Assembly (NCBI RefSeq): GCF_003600645.1
Contig: NZ_CP032482.1
Coordinates: forward strand, 1,302,001-1,366,000
DNA length: 64,000 bases
Direction of reading: 5' to 3'
Origin: Yersinia rochesterensis
GTDB lineage: Bacteria; Pseudomonadota; Gammaproteobacteria; Enterobacterales; Enterobacteriaceae
How positions within the stretch are numbered: the stretch's first letter is position 1; each line of letters starts with the position of its first letter. Of the stretch, positions 55,614 through 64,000 are shown piece after piece. Under the pieces are notes generated by a model that worked only from the letters and a program-made list of their open reading frames with translations, made no database searches and was not told where the DNA came from. Position numbers and translations under genes: made by a program.

Positions 55614-55724
55614 CTAAAAGAGATATGCCTTTAAGAAAGCGGCGGTGATCAATAGGCAAAAAATGACTGCCAGCCATTCGGTTCCTGTTTTAGGTAAACT
55701 AAACATGGGATTTATCCAGCACAT
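55614..55724 (-). CDS. 36-residue membrane peptide (candidate)
   Basis: The frame encodes MCWINPMFSLPKTGTEWLAV followed by IFCLLITAAFLKAYLF, a single hydrophobic helix with a polar start. GGGGTGA lies four bases before the ATG at 55724; a second in-frame ATG is at 55706. It lies downstream of crcB in the same direction, with a 102-base gap, and ends in front of the cspE terminator. I recognise no named homologue. Confidence 0.55.
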   Translation of the reverse strand: MCWINPMFSLPKTGTEWLAVIFCLLITAAFLKAYLF

Positions 55725-55826
55725 CAGTCACCCCAGCGGTTAACTGTTCTTAACTAAATAATTATCCAGTCTGTAGATTAATAAAACATTAAGACTATGT
55801 AAAAAATAGTGCTGTCATGCCCGCGC

Positions 55827-56210
55827 TTATTGACCCGCAAAGTAATTAACTAATATGAAAGCCAGCATAGTCATAGCCAGTGAACCGGCCAGATTAAGTG
55901 CAACTGTACCAGCAGCCCACGCTAATTTCCCATCCTGAAGTAAATAGACAACTTCAACTGAAAAGGTTGAAAATGTCGTCAGGCCACCGCAGAAACCCGT
56001 GGTAATCAGTAATTTCCAAACGGGGTCAATGTGTGTGATTCGGGTGAATAGTGCTAATGTCAGGCCGATAATAAAAGCGCCAACCAAGTTTACAATAAGC
56101 GTACCCACGGGGATATTGGGTGAAAAACTGTTTAGCTTCATACTGACTAGCCAACGAGCGACGCTACCCACTCCACCACCAATAAATACTGCCAGTAATG
56201 TATTAAACAT
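55827..56210 (-). CDS. crcB: Fluoride ion channel CrcB (FluC)
   Basis: This 127-residue inner-membrane protein has four helices and works as a dual-topology dimer exporting fluoride. Key motifs are [13 protein letters not shown], the conserved [10 protein letters not shown] with Asn facing the pore, and [15 protein letters not shown], with the two Phe and Ser/Thr residues that line the fluoride path. The ATG at 56210 has AAAGG upstream; a GTG two codons earlier is less likely. I see no fluoride riboswitch upstream. Confidence 0.95.
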   Translation of the reverse strand: MFNTLLAVFIGGGVGSVARWLVSMKLNSFSPNIPVGTLIVNLVGAFIIGLTLALFTRITHIDPVWKLLITTGFCGGLTTFSTFSVEVVYLLQDGKLAWAAGTVALNLAGSLAMTMLAFILVNYFAGQ

Positions 56211-56257
56211 AAACACCTTTCTTTAGAGATGACACTATGCCGGTACTTTGCCGTTAT

Positions 56258-57310
56258 TTAGCTTGCCAGTTCAATGCGGTTACGGCCATTGTCTTTTGCC
56301 AGATACAGCGCAGAGTCGGCGGCTTTTAGCCATTGCTGATAGTTAATCATATCGTGTCGGTAATCTGCGATACCAGCACTGACTCTAAGCTGTAAGGATG
56401 GAGCGTGGGTAAAAACTAAATCAGCCAGTTTTTCCTGAATTCGCATTAATACTTCCCGTGTTTGTTCTGCCGTAGTATTAGGCAAAATAGCACCGAACTC
56501 ATCCCCACCGTAACGGCCAACAATGTCGATGGCCCGCAGCCCTAGCAATAATTCTTCGGCAAGAACAGTAATAGCTTCATCACCCACGGCATGACCAAAG
56601 GTATCATTAATCGATTTGAAGTTATCAATATCAAGTAAAATAAGTGTGGCACCCTGTTGGTAGCGTCGGCAACTATCAAATTGATTATGTAGTTGATGTT
56701 CCCAATGCCTGCGATTATAAAGCCCGGTTAATCCATCCCTAACACTAATACGCAATAACTCTTCTTTATTTTCGGCCAGGCGTTTTGCGGTTCGGTAGGT
56801 GACTAATCCAAGTAGGGAGGGGTAGATAATTATCATCGGTAGACAGGCATAGACCTGGAGTGGCGAGGTTTCAGGTTTAAAGGGTAAATTAAATATCCAT
56901 GCAGTCAGTAAACTACAGGCAATCTGCAATGCAAGGCCTTTGCAAAAAACGTTTTTCCCGCCAGAAGCAATATTGTTCATGCTCATCATTGAAAGAATCA
57001 CGACGGACGGCAGAGCATTGAATGACATTATTGCGACCCAGACACCACCCAGTGCTGAGTCTATTTTCATATTTATGATTTCTTGTTCAAACGGTTGTTC
57101 AGAGCGTGTAGCCAATAGGTATGAAATATGTGGCCAGACTAATCCATTAAGGGCGAGCATGAACCAAAGCCATAATGGAGCATTCTGGGTGTAGAGTACT
57201 GAGCCGACACAAAACATACCAACGCCTAAGCCAAATACGCGAGGTAAATAAGTCCTTTTAGCAAAACTTAACCCAGATCTGCGGGTGTTTATTCTACTTG
57301 AATAAGGCAA
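56258..57310 (-). CDS. MASE2-GGDEF diguanylate cyclase (AdrA/DgcC-like)
   Basis: This 350-residue membrane-bound diguanylate cyclase has the MASE2 sensory domain (about residues 10-170, five or six helices; RSGLSFAKRTYLPRVFGLG and WPHISYLLATRSEQPF as in E. coli DgcC) and an intact GGDEF catalytic domain (GRYGGDEFGAILP, IDNFKSINDTFGHAVGDEAI). No inhibitory-site RxxD motif is obvious in the usual place. No ATG is suitable; the likely start is the TTG at 57310 with GAGGGA about eight bases upstream. It would make c-di-GMP for biofilm or exopolysaccharide control. Confidence 0.9.
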   Translation of the reverse strand: MPYSSRINTRRSGLSFAKRTYLPRVFGLGVGMFCVGSVLYTQNAPLWLWFMLALNGLVWPHISYLLATRSEQPFEQEIINMKIDSALGGVWVAIMSFNALPSVVILSMMSMNNIASGGKNVFCKGLALQIACSLLTAWIFNLPFKPETSPLQVYACLPMIIIYPSLLGLVTYRTAKRLAENKEELLRISVRDGLTGLYNRRHWEHQLHNQFDSCRRYQQGATLILLDIDNFKSINDTFGHAVGDEAITVLAEELLLGLRAIDIVGRYGGDEFGAILPNTTAEQTREVLMRIQEKLADLVFTHAPSLQLRVSAGIADYRHDMINYQQWLKAADSALYLAKDNGRNRIELAS

Positions 57311-57512
57311 TTGGCGATTCCCTCGTTGTTTCTGCTTTGGGGGGATGTTAACGGCAATGTCTCATCCGGAATGAGTCAAAATAAGTGAGAAAAGACTCTG
57401 AGTAAATCATAGTTCACTAACGAAATCTGTTACATATTACTCTTGTTTTAATCGGCAATTTATTCGTAAATAGCCCATGTTTTAATAAACATTGCTAATC
57501 AAGAAGGTGCGT

Positions 57513-57728
57513 ATGGAAGGTCTCAGTATTACCAAATTATTGGTAGTCGGCATATTAATTGTGTTGTTGTTTGGTACCAGCAAACTGCGCACACTGGGTG
57601 CTGACTTAGGTGCGGCCTTGAAAGGCTTTAAAAAAGCCATGGGCAATGATGATGCTCCGCCAGCCAACACGACCGCTGAGTCTAAAACAGCAACAGAAGC
57701 CAAACCGCCGATCGAGCATAAAGACTGA
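57513..57728 (+). CDS. tatE: Twin-arginine translocase subunit TatE
   Basis: This 71-residue inner-membrane protein is a TatA paralogue. It has the short N-terminal helix (SITKLLVVGILIVLLFGTSKLRTLG), an amphipathic helix ADLGAALKGFKKAMG and an acidic tail. The ATG at 57513 has AAGAAGG upstream. Its position between the c-di-GMP gene and lipA corresponds to E. coli; ybeM, which lies there in E. coli, is absent. Confidence 0.93.
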   Translation: MEGLSITKLLVVGILIVLLFGTSKLRTLGADLGAALKGFKKAMGNDDAPPANTTAESKTATEAKPPIEHKD

Positions 57729-57837
57729 TTATGCTTGCTTGGCTGCCATTTCGGTTGCTATAGAAGAATGATCATGAATTAGCCGGGGTCTTATCGGCAA
57801 TTCTTCTGTGGTTGATAATGGAAACAGGCTGAAAATT

Positions 57838-57868
57838 AAAAACGGATCTCCAATGGAAATCCGTTTTT
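57838..57868. terminator. Bidirectional terminator between tatE and lipA
   Basis: AAAAACGGAT and ATCCGTTTTT form a perfect 10-bp stem with an 11-base loop, with T/A tracts within the arms. It ends tatE and also lies downstream of lipA. Confidence 0.85.
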
Positions 57869-57941
57869 GATTATTTATTATTTAAGGTGTAATAAAATAT
57901 TTCATCCAAATTAACCTGAGCATTTATTCAGGCCAATTTGC

Positions 57942-58907
57942 TTATTTTACTTCCAACCCTTTTGCTTGTAAGTCTGCATGGTAAGAGGAACGCACAAATG
58001 GGCCACAAGCTGCATGAGTGAAGCCCATTGCCATTGCTTCTGCTTTCATCTCATCAAACTCTGCCGGGCTGACATAGCGCTGTACCGGTAAATGGTGGCG
58101 GCTCGGCTGTAAATATTGCCCTAGTGTCAGCATAGTGACGCCGTGGCGGCGTAAATCATGCATAACTTCCACGATTTCGGCATTAGTCTCACCTAAACCC
58201 ACCATTAACCCAGACTTGGTAGGAATCTCTGGATGAGCTTCTTTAAAGCGCTCCAATAATTTAAGCGACCACTCATAGTTAGCCCCTGGGCGAACCTGAC
58301 GATATACACGGGGAACGTTTTCCAGATTATGGTTAAACACATCCGGTGGCGTGACAGTCAGAATATCTAATGCGCGATCCATACGGCCACGGAAATCAGG
58401 CACCAGCGTTTCTATTTTAATTGTTGGATTCTTGGCTCGAATCGCTGAGATGCAATCTGCAAAGTGCTGAGCCCCCCCATCACGCAAATCATCCCGGTCA
58501 ACAGAGGTGATAACGACATAGCGCAAACCCATATCTTTAATAGTTTGAGCCAGTTTTTCTGGTTCATTGGCATCCGGTGTTACCGGGCGGCCATGGGCAA
58601 CGTCGCAGAATGGGCAACGGCGAGTACAAATTGCCCCGAGGATCATAAATGTCGCGGTACCGTGGTTAAAGCACTCCGACAGGTTAGGGCAGGAGGCCTC
58701 TTCGCAAACCGAGTGCAGACCATTTTTACGCATTGCAGCCTTGATACCCTGAATGCGGCTGGAGTCAGCAGGAAGCTTGATTTTCATCCACTCGGGTTTG
58801 CGTAGCAGCTCTTGGCGTTCGGTAACCACGGTTTTAATCGGGATTAACGCCATTTTATCTGCGTCGCGGTATTTGACGCCGCGTTCCATCTGAATCGGTT
58901 TACTCAT
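57942..58907 (-). CDS. lipA: Lipoyl synthase
   Basis: LipA is a radical SAM enzyme that inserts sulfur into octanoyl groups on lipoyl domains. The 321-residue sequence matches E. coli throughout. The auxiliary cluster cysteines are in [12 protein letters not shown], the radical SAM motif is CTRRCPFC, and the C-terminal serine ligand is in RSSYHAD. The ATG at 58907 is preceded by GTACGATT, a weak ribosome-binding site, and the gap to lipB is about 200 bases. Confidence 0.97.
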   Translation of the reverse strand: MSKPIQMERGVKYRDADKMALIPIKTVVTERQELLRKPEWMKIKLPADSSRIQGIKAAMRKNGLHSVCEEASCPNLSECFNHGTATFMILGAICTRRCPFCDVAHGRPVTPDANEPEKLAQTIKDMGLRYVVITSVDRDDLRDGGAQHFADCISAIRAKNPTIKIETLVPDFRGRMDRALDILTVTPPDVFNHNLENVPRVYRQVRPGANYEWSLKLLERFKEAHPEIPTKSGLMVGLGETNAEIVEVMHDLRRHGVTMLTLGQYLQPSRHHLPVQRYVSPAEFDEMKAEAMAMGFTHAACGPFVRSSYHADLQAKGLEVK

Positions 58908-59110
58908 AATCGTACAGGTTCCAGTTCTGAATCTCTCAATTTGAGATTTTTTATTAAATTCAACAGGATGTGGCGTTCGTTAAAAAATTTTTGAAAATTG
59001 TTTAAAAATTATATCATCTTTAGCCCGTCCCATTCAGCCCCCAATTTTGTAGGCGTTTGTAAATGGGATGCTATAGGGCGTTTGAATACCACATATTGAC
59101 AGTTATTGAG

Positions 59111-59797
59111 CTATTGGGTACCAACAGGTAAATAGTCCGCCAATGCCCAGGATTGCTGTTCTGCCGGTGAATAGCCTAATTCACGGGTAAACTCGCGCAC
59201 TAATATGGGTTGGATATCGGCAATAGTGGTACCCGTTTTTAGCGCACTGACCTGGGTCATTTGCATGCCGGCGTAACCACATGGATTGATGCGCTGGAAT
59301 GGCTCCAAATCCATGGCAACATTGAGTGCCAGACCGTGAAATGAACAGCCTCGACGAATACGCAGGCCCAATGAGCAAATTTTTTGTTGGCCAACATACA
59401 CACCGGGAGCATCCGGGCGAGCCCGTGAATTAATGTCAAAATGAGCCAGAGTCTCAATGACAGTATTCTCAATCGCGGTGACTAATTGCCGCACGCCCAA
59501 TTTGGCGCGCTTGAGGTCAATCATGATATACATGACTTGCTGACCGGGGCCATGGTAGGTGACCTGACCCCCTCGGTCACTCTGGATAACCGGAATATCT
59601 CCGGGCACCAGAACATGTTCAGCTTTTCCTGCCTGACCCTGAGTAAAAACGTGTTGATGCTCAACCAGCCAGATTTCATCTGCGCTGCTATCGGTGCGAA
59701 ACTCAGTGAAATTATGCATGGCTTGAGATACGGGGGCATAGGGTTGTAACCCTAGCTGGCGTAAAATGATCTTGTGTTGTTGCAAGCGAGGCATCAT
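59111..59797 (-). CDS. lipB: Octanoyltransferase LipB
   Basis: LipB moves octanoate from acyl carrier protein to lipoyl domains. The 228-residue product has the catalytic lysine and cysteine motifs ([60 protein letters not shown]). It is about 15 residues longer at the C-terminus than E. coli LipB. Two adjacent ATGs (59797 and 59794) leave a one-codon choice. Confidence 0.95.
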   Translation of the reverse strand: MMPRLQQHKIILRQLGLQPYAPVSQAMHNFTEFRTDSSADEIWLVEHQHVFTQGQAGKAEHVLVPGDIPVIQSDRGGQVTYHGPGQQVMYIMIDLKRAKLGVRQLVTAIENTVIETLAHFDINSRARPDAPGVYVGQQKICSLGLRIRRGCSFHGLALNVAMDLEPFQRINPCGYAGMQMTQVSALKTGTTIADIQPILVREFTRELGYSPAEQQSWALADYLPVGTQ

Positions 59798-59969
59798 CTG
59801 GTTACAGAAATGGTGGCGTCAGTATACCAGCCCAGCAGTGAGGAGCCACTGTTTTGGCGATTGAAAGAGATAGTTTGGTGATTGAAAGAATAATTTAGAG
59901 ATAAAAATAAGGCCCGAAAGCTGAGTCAGCAGTTCGGACCATAGGTGAAAAGGCAGTATTGGAATAGCG

Positions 59970-60233
59970 CTACAGCACCATTCTGACCAGTTCCAGGTTA
60001 CCTAATTCTTCATACAGCGTTTCCACCTGATCAATATGGGTCGCTGTGATAGTGATGGAAACGGAGTGATAGTTGCCTTTGCTGCTCGGTTTTACTTCGG
60101 GGGTATAATCGCCCGGAGCATGGCGCTGTACCACTTCAACCACCTGGTTAACCAGTTGAGGTTCAGCAATGCCCATGACTTTGTAGGTAAAGGGGCAAGG
60201 GAACTCAAGCAGTTCATTCAGTTTAGTTTTCAT
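59970..60233 (-). CDS. ybeD: YbeD, conserved DUF493 protein
   Basis: This 87-residue protein belongs to the DUF493/YbeD family and matches E. coli YbeD ([52 protein letters not shown]). It has an ACT-like ferredoxin fold in structures of the family; its role may relate to lipoate metabolism by genomic association but is unproven. The ATG at 60233 has AGGAG upstream; the frame is open further but without similarity. Confidence 0.92.
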   Translation of the reverse strand: MKTKLNELLEFPCPFTYKVMGIAEPQLVNQVVEVVQRHAPGDYTPEVKPSSKGNYHSVSITITATHIDQVETLYEELGNLELVRMVL

Positions 60234-60328
60234 GTGCGCTCCTGGGGTTGACGGACAGTTTGTTGTCGGAAAAATTATTGCCGGATAGGTATTAAGATAA
60301 CAATAAAAATTTCCGACTATAAAATTAT

Positions 60329-60350
60329 AACTCCCGCCGAGGCGGGAGTT
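60329..60350 (-). terminator. Terminator after dacA
   Basis: AACTCCCGCC-GA-GGCGGGAGTT is a 10-bp perfect stem, with a TATAATTTTA tail on the minus strand, 50 bases beyond the dacA stop. Confidence 0.88.
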
Positions 60351-60399
60351 TGACATTATTTATAATATGGGACTTATTTGTGGTTTTTCAAGCTAGGGC

Positions 60400-61611
60400 T
60401 TAGCCAAACCAGCGGTGGAACATGAGCTTGATGTAATCCACCATGCGGCTGAAGAAACCGCCTTCTTTAACTTCGTTCATCACCACCAGTGGGCGTTGAT
60501 CGATGGTTTTACCATCTAACTGGAAGTTAATCATCCCGACAACTTGATTCTTCGCCAGTGGTGCATGAATTTCAGGGGTATTAAGTACATAGCTGGCTTT
60601 CAGATCTTTCATCCGGCCACGTGGGATTGTCAGGTAAACGTCTTTATCAACCCCTAATTGTACACGGTCGCTATCACCAAACCAGACCGGTTCAGAAGCA
60701 AATTCTTTACCGACTTTCAGTGGCGCTACGGTTTCAAAGAAACGGAAGCCCCAGGTCAGCAGTTTTTTGCTTTCAGTTTCACGGCCCTTAAAGGTATGGC
60801 CGCCTAACACCACCGAAATCAAACGCATCTGCCCATCGGTAGCCGAGGCTACCAGATTATAACCCGCCGCTTCGGTATGGCCGGTTTTGATGCCATCAAC
60901 ATTCAAGCTGGTATCCCACAACAAACCATTGCGGTTGGTCTGGCGGATATTATTGAAGGTAAATTCTTTTTCTTTATAAATGGCGTATTCATCCGGGACA
61001 TCGCGGATCAGCGCCTGCCCGATCAATGCCATATCGCGTGCTGAGCTGTACTGCCCTTCAGCATCTAAACCGTGGACGGTTTTGAACTGGGTGTTTTGCA
61101 GGCCCAGCGCTTTAACATAGTTGTTCATCAGGTTTACGAATGAGTCTTGGCTACCGGCAACGTAATCGGCCATCGCGACACAGGCATCGTTACCTGATTG
61201 CAAGTTGATACCACGGGTCAGTTTAGATACCGGCACACGGTCGCCTGGTTTCAGGAACATCAACGAGGAGCCCTTGAACTCTGGGTTGCCAGTCGCCCAA
61301 GCATCTTTACCCACGGTAACCATATCTTCTGGCCCGATTTTACCTGCTTTGATTGCCTGCCCAATAACATAGCTGGTCATCATTTTTGTCAGGCTAGCCG
61401 GGTTGCGGCGCGTATCCGCATTCATTTCTGCTAATACTTTGCCGGAGTTGTAATCAATCAGAACGTAGGCTTCCGCGTCGATCTGTGGCACACCGGGGAT
61501 CATGGTTTTTAAATTGACGTCATCAGCGTTTGCAGCAGAAGCTGCGCTCATAACAATGACAGTGCCGAGCATCAAGCTCTTGATAATGCGAGAAGTAGTT
61601 ACATATTTCAT
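60400..61611 (-). CDS. dacA: D-alanyl-D-alanine carboxypeptidase DacA (PBP5)
   Basis: PBP5 trims the terminal D-Ala from peptidoglycan side chains. The 403-residue sequence has a signal peptide ([22 protein letters not shown]...ANA), the active-site serine motif SLTK, the SGN triad, and KTG in [16 protein letters not shown]-terminal amphipathic helix ([20 protein letters not shown]) anchors it to the membrane. The length matches E. coli PBP5 (403). It lies between rlpA and ybeD, as usual. Confidence 0.97.
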   Translation of the reverse strand: MKYVTTSRIIKSLMLGTVIVMSAASAANADDVNLKTMIPGVPQIDAEAYVLIDYNSGKVLAEMNADTRRNPASLTKMMTSYVIGQAIKAGKIGPEDMVTVGKDAWATGNPEFKGSSLMFLKPGDRVPVSKLTRGINLQSGNDACVAMADYVAGSQDSFVNLMNNYVKALGLQNTQFKTVHGLDAEGQYSSARDMALIGQALIRDVPDEYAIYKEKEFTFNNIRQTNRNGLLWDTSLNVDGIKTGHTEAAGYNLVASATDGQMRLISVVLGGHTFKGRETESKKLLTWGFRFFETVAPLKVGKEFASEPVWFGDSDRVQLGVDKDVYLTIPRGRMKDLKASYVLNTPEIHAPLAKNQVVGMINFQLDGKTIDQRPLVVMNEVKEGGFFSRMVDYIKLMFHRWFG

Positions 61612-61824
61612 GGTCAGGACAACAACATCCGTGGGAGTAAGTTAAAAAAGTGCTACATCATACCATAGCCTTCTTACTTGACGTTGCTGCCTTGCTGCAA
61701 CGCCAATTAATTGGGTTATAAACGTATGTAGCGTTTATAGTTTTAACCGTAACATCCTGTTTGGACTGAGAGTTACGGTTATTTTTAGTAGACGGGCCTT
61801 AAATTGCTACAAGGTATGTATGAT

Positions 61825-62910
61825 TTAAGGTGCCGCAACCACAAATGACTGCTGCTGAGCTTCGCTCGACAGGCGTTGTTGCAGTTCAACGGCCTGCTGG
61901 CGGCTGCTGAATGGCCCAAGTTGAACGCGGTGTACGCTGCCATTGGCGGCCACTTTCCCCGGCACACCAAAACGTTGACTCAAACTTTGCTGCCAAGTTT
62001 GCGCCCGCTGCGCATCACTCAACGCACCGACTTGAACCACATAACCACCCGATGATGGTGTCGCGGCCTCTGATGAGGTCACCGGGCCGGGGTTGGCGAC
62101 CACCGGCGGCTGTACAGGTTGTGAACTCACTGTCGTGGGTTCTGAACTTTCCAGCACGCCCGCCGGGACTGGCGTTGATGCACGCAGGAAGCCGCTGCTT
62201 TGTGGGGCCACTGGCTGGTTAGTATCTGCACCGGACAAATGACTATTATCAATAGGGCGGACAGGCGCACTGACTGCGGGAGCATCCTGCTGTATTGGTG
62301 TCCCCATTCCGCTGGAACCTAAATCTGGGCGGTTTGGCAATGCATAACTTTGTTTCGCGATAGTGGTGCCAACCATGCCGGGGCCAGATAATGAGCCATC
62401 CGGTGCCACATTGATAAAATCAATCTTCACTTTGGTATTATTTGAAATATTTAGGCGATCGGCTGCTGCTTTGGATAAATCGATCACCCGACCTGGCGTG
62501 TAAGGGCCGCGGTCGTTGACGCGAACCACAATCTGGCGACCATTGCTGATGTTGGTGACTCGCACATAGCTTGGGATAGGCAGAGTGGGATGGGCCGCTG
62601 TCAATGCGTTGGGATCAAAAGTTTCGCCAGTAGCCGTGGTGTTGCCATTAGCTTCTTCGCCATACCACGCCGCGAGGCCAACCTGACTGAAGTTTTGCGG
62701 GTCTTTGACAATGCTATAGGACTGGCCATTAACCTTATAATCCTGATTAAAACTAGGATTAAATGGCTCATAGCGTGGTTCTGCACCGCCGATTTCTTCC
62801 ACCGGGCCGTTGTATGTCTGCTGCACTTGTTGCTGGGGTGCCGGAGGCTGACTGGTACATGCTGATAACAGCACGCCTGCGATGCCTATCCAAAGCCATT
62901 CCTTACGCAT
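61825..62910 (-). CDS. rlpA: Septal-ring lytic transglycosylase-like lipoprotein RlpA
   Basis: RlpA is an outer-membrane lipoprotein of the septum. The 361-residue product has a lipobox (LLSAC, Cys about residue 18), a double-psi beta-barrel domain (GLAAWYGEEANGNTTATGETFDPNALTAAHPTLPIPSYVRVTNISNGRQIVVRVNDRGPY), a proline/serine-rich linker (about 190-280) and a C-terminal SPOR domain (GYVVQVGALSDAQRAQTWQQSL ... HRVQLGPFSSRQQAVELQQRL). It starts ten bases after rodA, with AGAGGTGAG upstream. Confidence 0.96.
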   Translation of the reverse strand: MRKEWLWIGIAGVLLSACTSQPPAPQQQVQQTYNGPVEEIGGAEPRYEPFNPSFNQDYKVNGQSYSIVKDPQNFSQVGLAAWYGEEANGNTTATGETFDPNALTAAHPTLPIPSYVRVTNISNGRQIVVRVNDRGPYTPGRVIDLSKAAADRLNISNNTKVKIDFINVAPDGSLSGPGMVGTTIAKQSYALPNRPDLGSSGMGTPIQQDAPAVSAPVRPIDNSHLSGADTNQPVAPQSSGFLRASTPVPAGVLESSEPTTVSSQPVQPPVVANPGPVTSSEAATPSSGGYVVQVGALSDAQRAQTWQQSLSQRFGVPGKVAANGSVHRVQLGPFSSRQQAVELQQRLSSEAQQQSFVVAAP

Positions 62911-62919
62911 TGCTCACCT

Positions 62920-64000
62920 CTATAAATTCTTAGATAACATTTTTCGATGAGTATGTATCGACATCACGATACCAAACCCGGCCATCAGCACTATCAGCGC
63001 CGAGCCTCCATAGCTGACCAAAGGCAAAGGTACGCCAACCACAGGTAAAATTCCACTTACCATGCCGATGTTAACAAACACGTAGACAAAGAGTATCAGC
63101 ATTAACCCCCCGACCATCACCCGGCCGAAGGTGGTTTGCGCGTGGGCCGCAATCACCAGGCCGCGCATAATAAGGCACAGATAAAGGGCTAATAACACCA
63201 GCACACCAATTAAGCCCAATTCTTCGGCTAACACGGCAAAGATAAAGTCTGTATGGCGCTCGGGTAAGAATTCCAACTGTGACTGAGTTCCGTGTAGCCA
63301 GCCTTTCCCTGATAACCCACCGGAACCAATAGCAATTTTAGACTGAATAATATGATAGCCAGCCCCAAGTGGGTCACTTTCCGGGTCGAGCAGCATCATC
63401 ACGCGATCGCGCTGGTAGCCATGCATCAGGAAGAACCACAGGATAGGAATAAATGCGGCAACCAAAACCGCGGCAATCGCGATCAAGCGCCAGCTCATAC
63501 CGGAAAGGAACAAAACGAATAACCCGGAGGCGGCGACCAGGATAGAGGTGCCAAGGTCGGGTTGCGCGGCGACTAATAAAGTCGGCATAAAGATTAAAAT
63601 CAGTGCGATGCCGGTATTTTTCAATGAGGGCGGGCAGACGTCACGGTTCATAAAGCGGGCGACCATCAATGGAACCGCAATTTTCGCAATTTCAGAGGGT
63701 TGGAAGCGGATGAAACCCAAATCCAGCCAGCGCTGCGCCCCTTTACTGATTTGTCCAAATGCATCGACCAGCACCAGTAAAATGACACAAACGAAATAGA
63801 GATAGGGCGCCCAACTTTCGTAGACGCGGGGCGGTATCTGCGCCATCACCAGCATCACAACCAAGCCCATCGCAATTTGACCTACCTTGCGTTCCATCAT
63901 GCCGATGTCTTGACCACTAGCGCTCCACATCACGAAGGCGCTATAAGCCAGCAGCGCCAATACGCAAATTAGAAACGGCAGGTCAATGTGCATTTTGTAC
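62920..64000 (-). CDS. rodA: Peptidoglycan glycosyltransferase RodA, 5' end cut by window
   Basis: RodA is the SEDS-family polymerase of cell elongation with about ten membrane helices. The sequence is nearly identical to E. coli Rod[48 protein letters not shown] and [18 protein letters not shown], and it ends [16 protein letters not shown]. The frame stays open to the window edge (YKMHIDLPF), and roughly the first 15-20 residues lie beyond it. Confidence 0.96.
   Translation of the reverse strand, partial: YKMHIDLPFLICVLALLAYSAFVMWSASGQDIGMMERKVGQIAMGLVVMLVMAQIPPRVYESWAPYLYFVCVILLVLVDAFGQISKGAQRWLDLGFIRFQPSEIAKIAVPLMVARFMNRDVCPPSLKNTGIALILIFMPTLLVAAQPDLGTSILVAASGLFVLFLSGMSWRLIAIAAVLVAAFIPILWFFLMHGYQRDRVMMLLDPESDPLGAGYHIIQSKIAIGSGGLSGKGWLHGTQSQLEFLPERHTDFIFAVLAEELGLIGVLVLLALYLCLIMRGLVIAAHAQTTFGRVMVGGLMLILFVYVFVNIGMVSGILPVVGVPLPLVSYGGSALIVLMAGFGIVMSIHTHRKMLSKNL

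Overview
This window looks like chromosomal DNA of a Yersinia species other than a highly decayed one (Y. enterocolitica-like); this is judged from protein similarity I recognise and not from a search. Supporting points are a Yersinia-type ferric ABC system (yfuABC), an ERIC element with the Yersinia-style long form, moderate GC, and enterobacterial gene order (rodA-rlpA-dacA-ybeD-lipB-lipA-tatE-crcB-cspE; ypdK-cybB-alaC-ypdAB-glk-mntH). No rRNA, tRNA, CRISPR array or prophage was seen.

Layout. 1-14.6 kb is a core block: mntH (cut by the left edge), a ypeC-like gene, an aldo/keto reductase, a decayed indolepyruvate decarboxylase relic, a LysR regulator divergent from a PACE-type efflux pump, glk, the pyruvate-responsive set yhjX-ypdB-ypdA, a YbiU-like protein, a GNAT enzyme, alaC, cytochrome b561, the tiny membrane protein YpdK and an orphan HicB-like protein. 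15-22 kb carries a three-lipoprotein operon (CsgG-like, DUF4810, DUF799) and a five-gene DMSO-reductase-type respiratory operon with an FNR-like site. 22-34.6 kb has a DUF2127 protein, a LysE exporter, yfuABC with a Fur-like box, mltB, a PuuP-like permease, an amidohydrolase and the smvR-smvA efflux pair. 34.7-38.3 kb is a four-gene MCE lipid-transport operon behind a 17-bp tandem repeat. 38.6-41.1 kb is yceJ-yceI, with yceJ broken by both a frameshift and an IS10-group insertion. 41-45.5 kb is the ascG/ascFB beta-glucoside system. 45.5-55 kb is a patchwork of small genes: PadR regulator, DUF3861, a periplasmic protein, phnA, roxA, an Atm1-type ABC transporter with an in-frame amber codon, an ABM monooxygenase with a 24-residue membrane peptide, a shortened molbindin, an acyltransferase-3 protein and a LuxR-type regulator. 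55-64 kb is the conserved cspE-crcB-diguanylate cyclase-tatE-lipA-lipB-ybeD-dacA-rlpA-rodA block.

Functional links. YpdA/YpdB and their target transporter YhjX, which lie apart in E. coli, sit side by side here, and a sequence fitting the YpdB direct repeat lies upstream of yhjX. Two biocide-type efflux systems (PACE and SmvA) are each divergent from a regulator. The least explained items are a structured intergenic repeat present twice (5331 and 28716), always between a + strand stop codon and a terminator, the lipoprotein trio, and several tandem-repeat blocks of 16-18 bp in promoters or genes. Genome decay is visible at four loci: the ipdC relic, yceJ, the Atm1-type transporter and the shortened molbindin.
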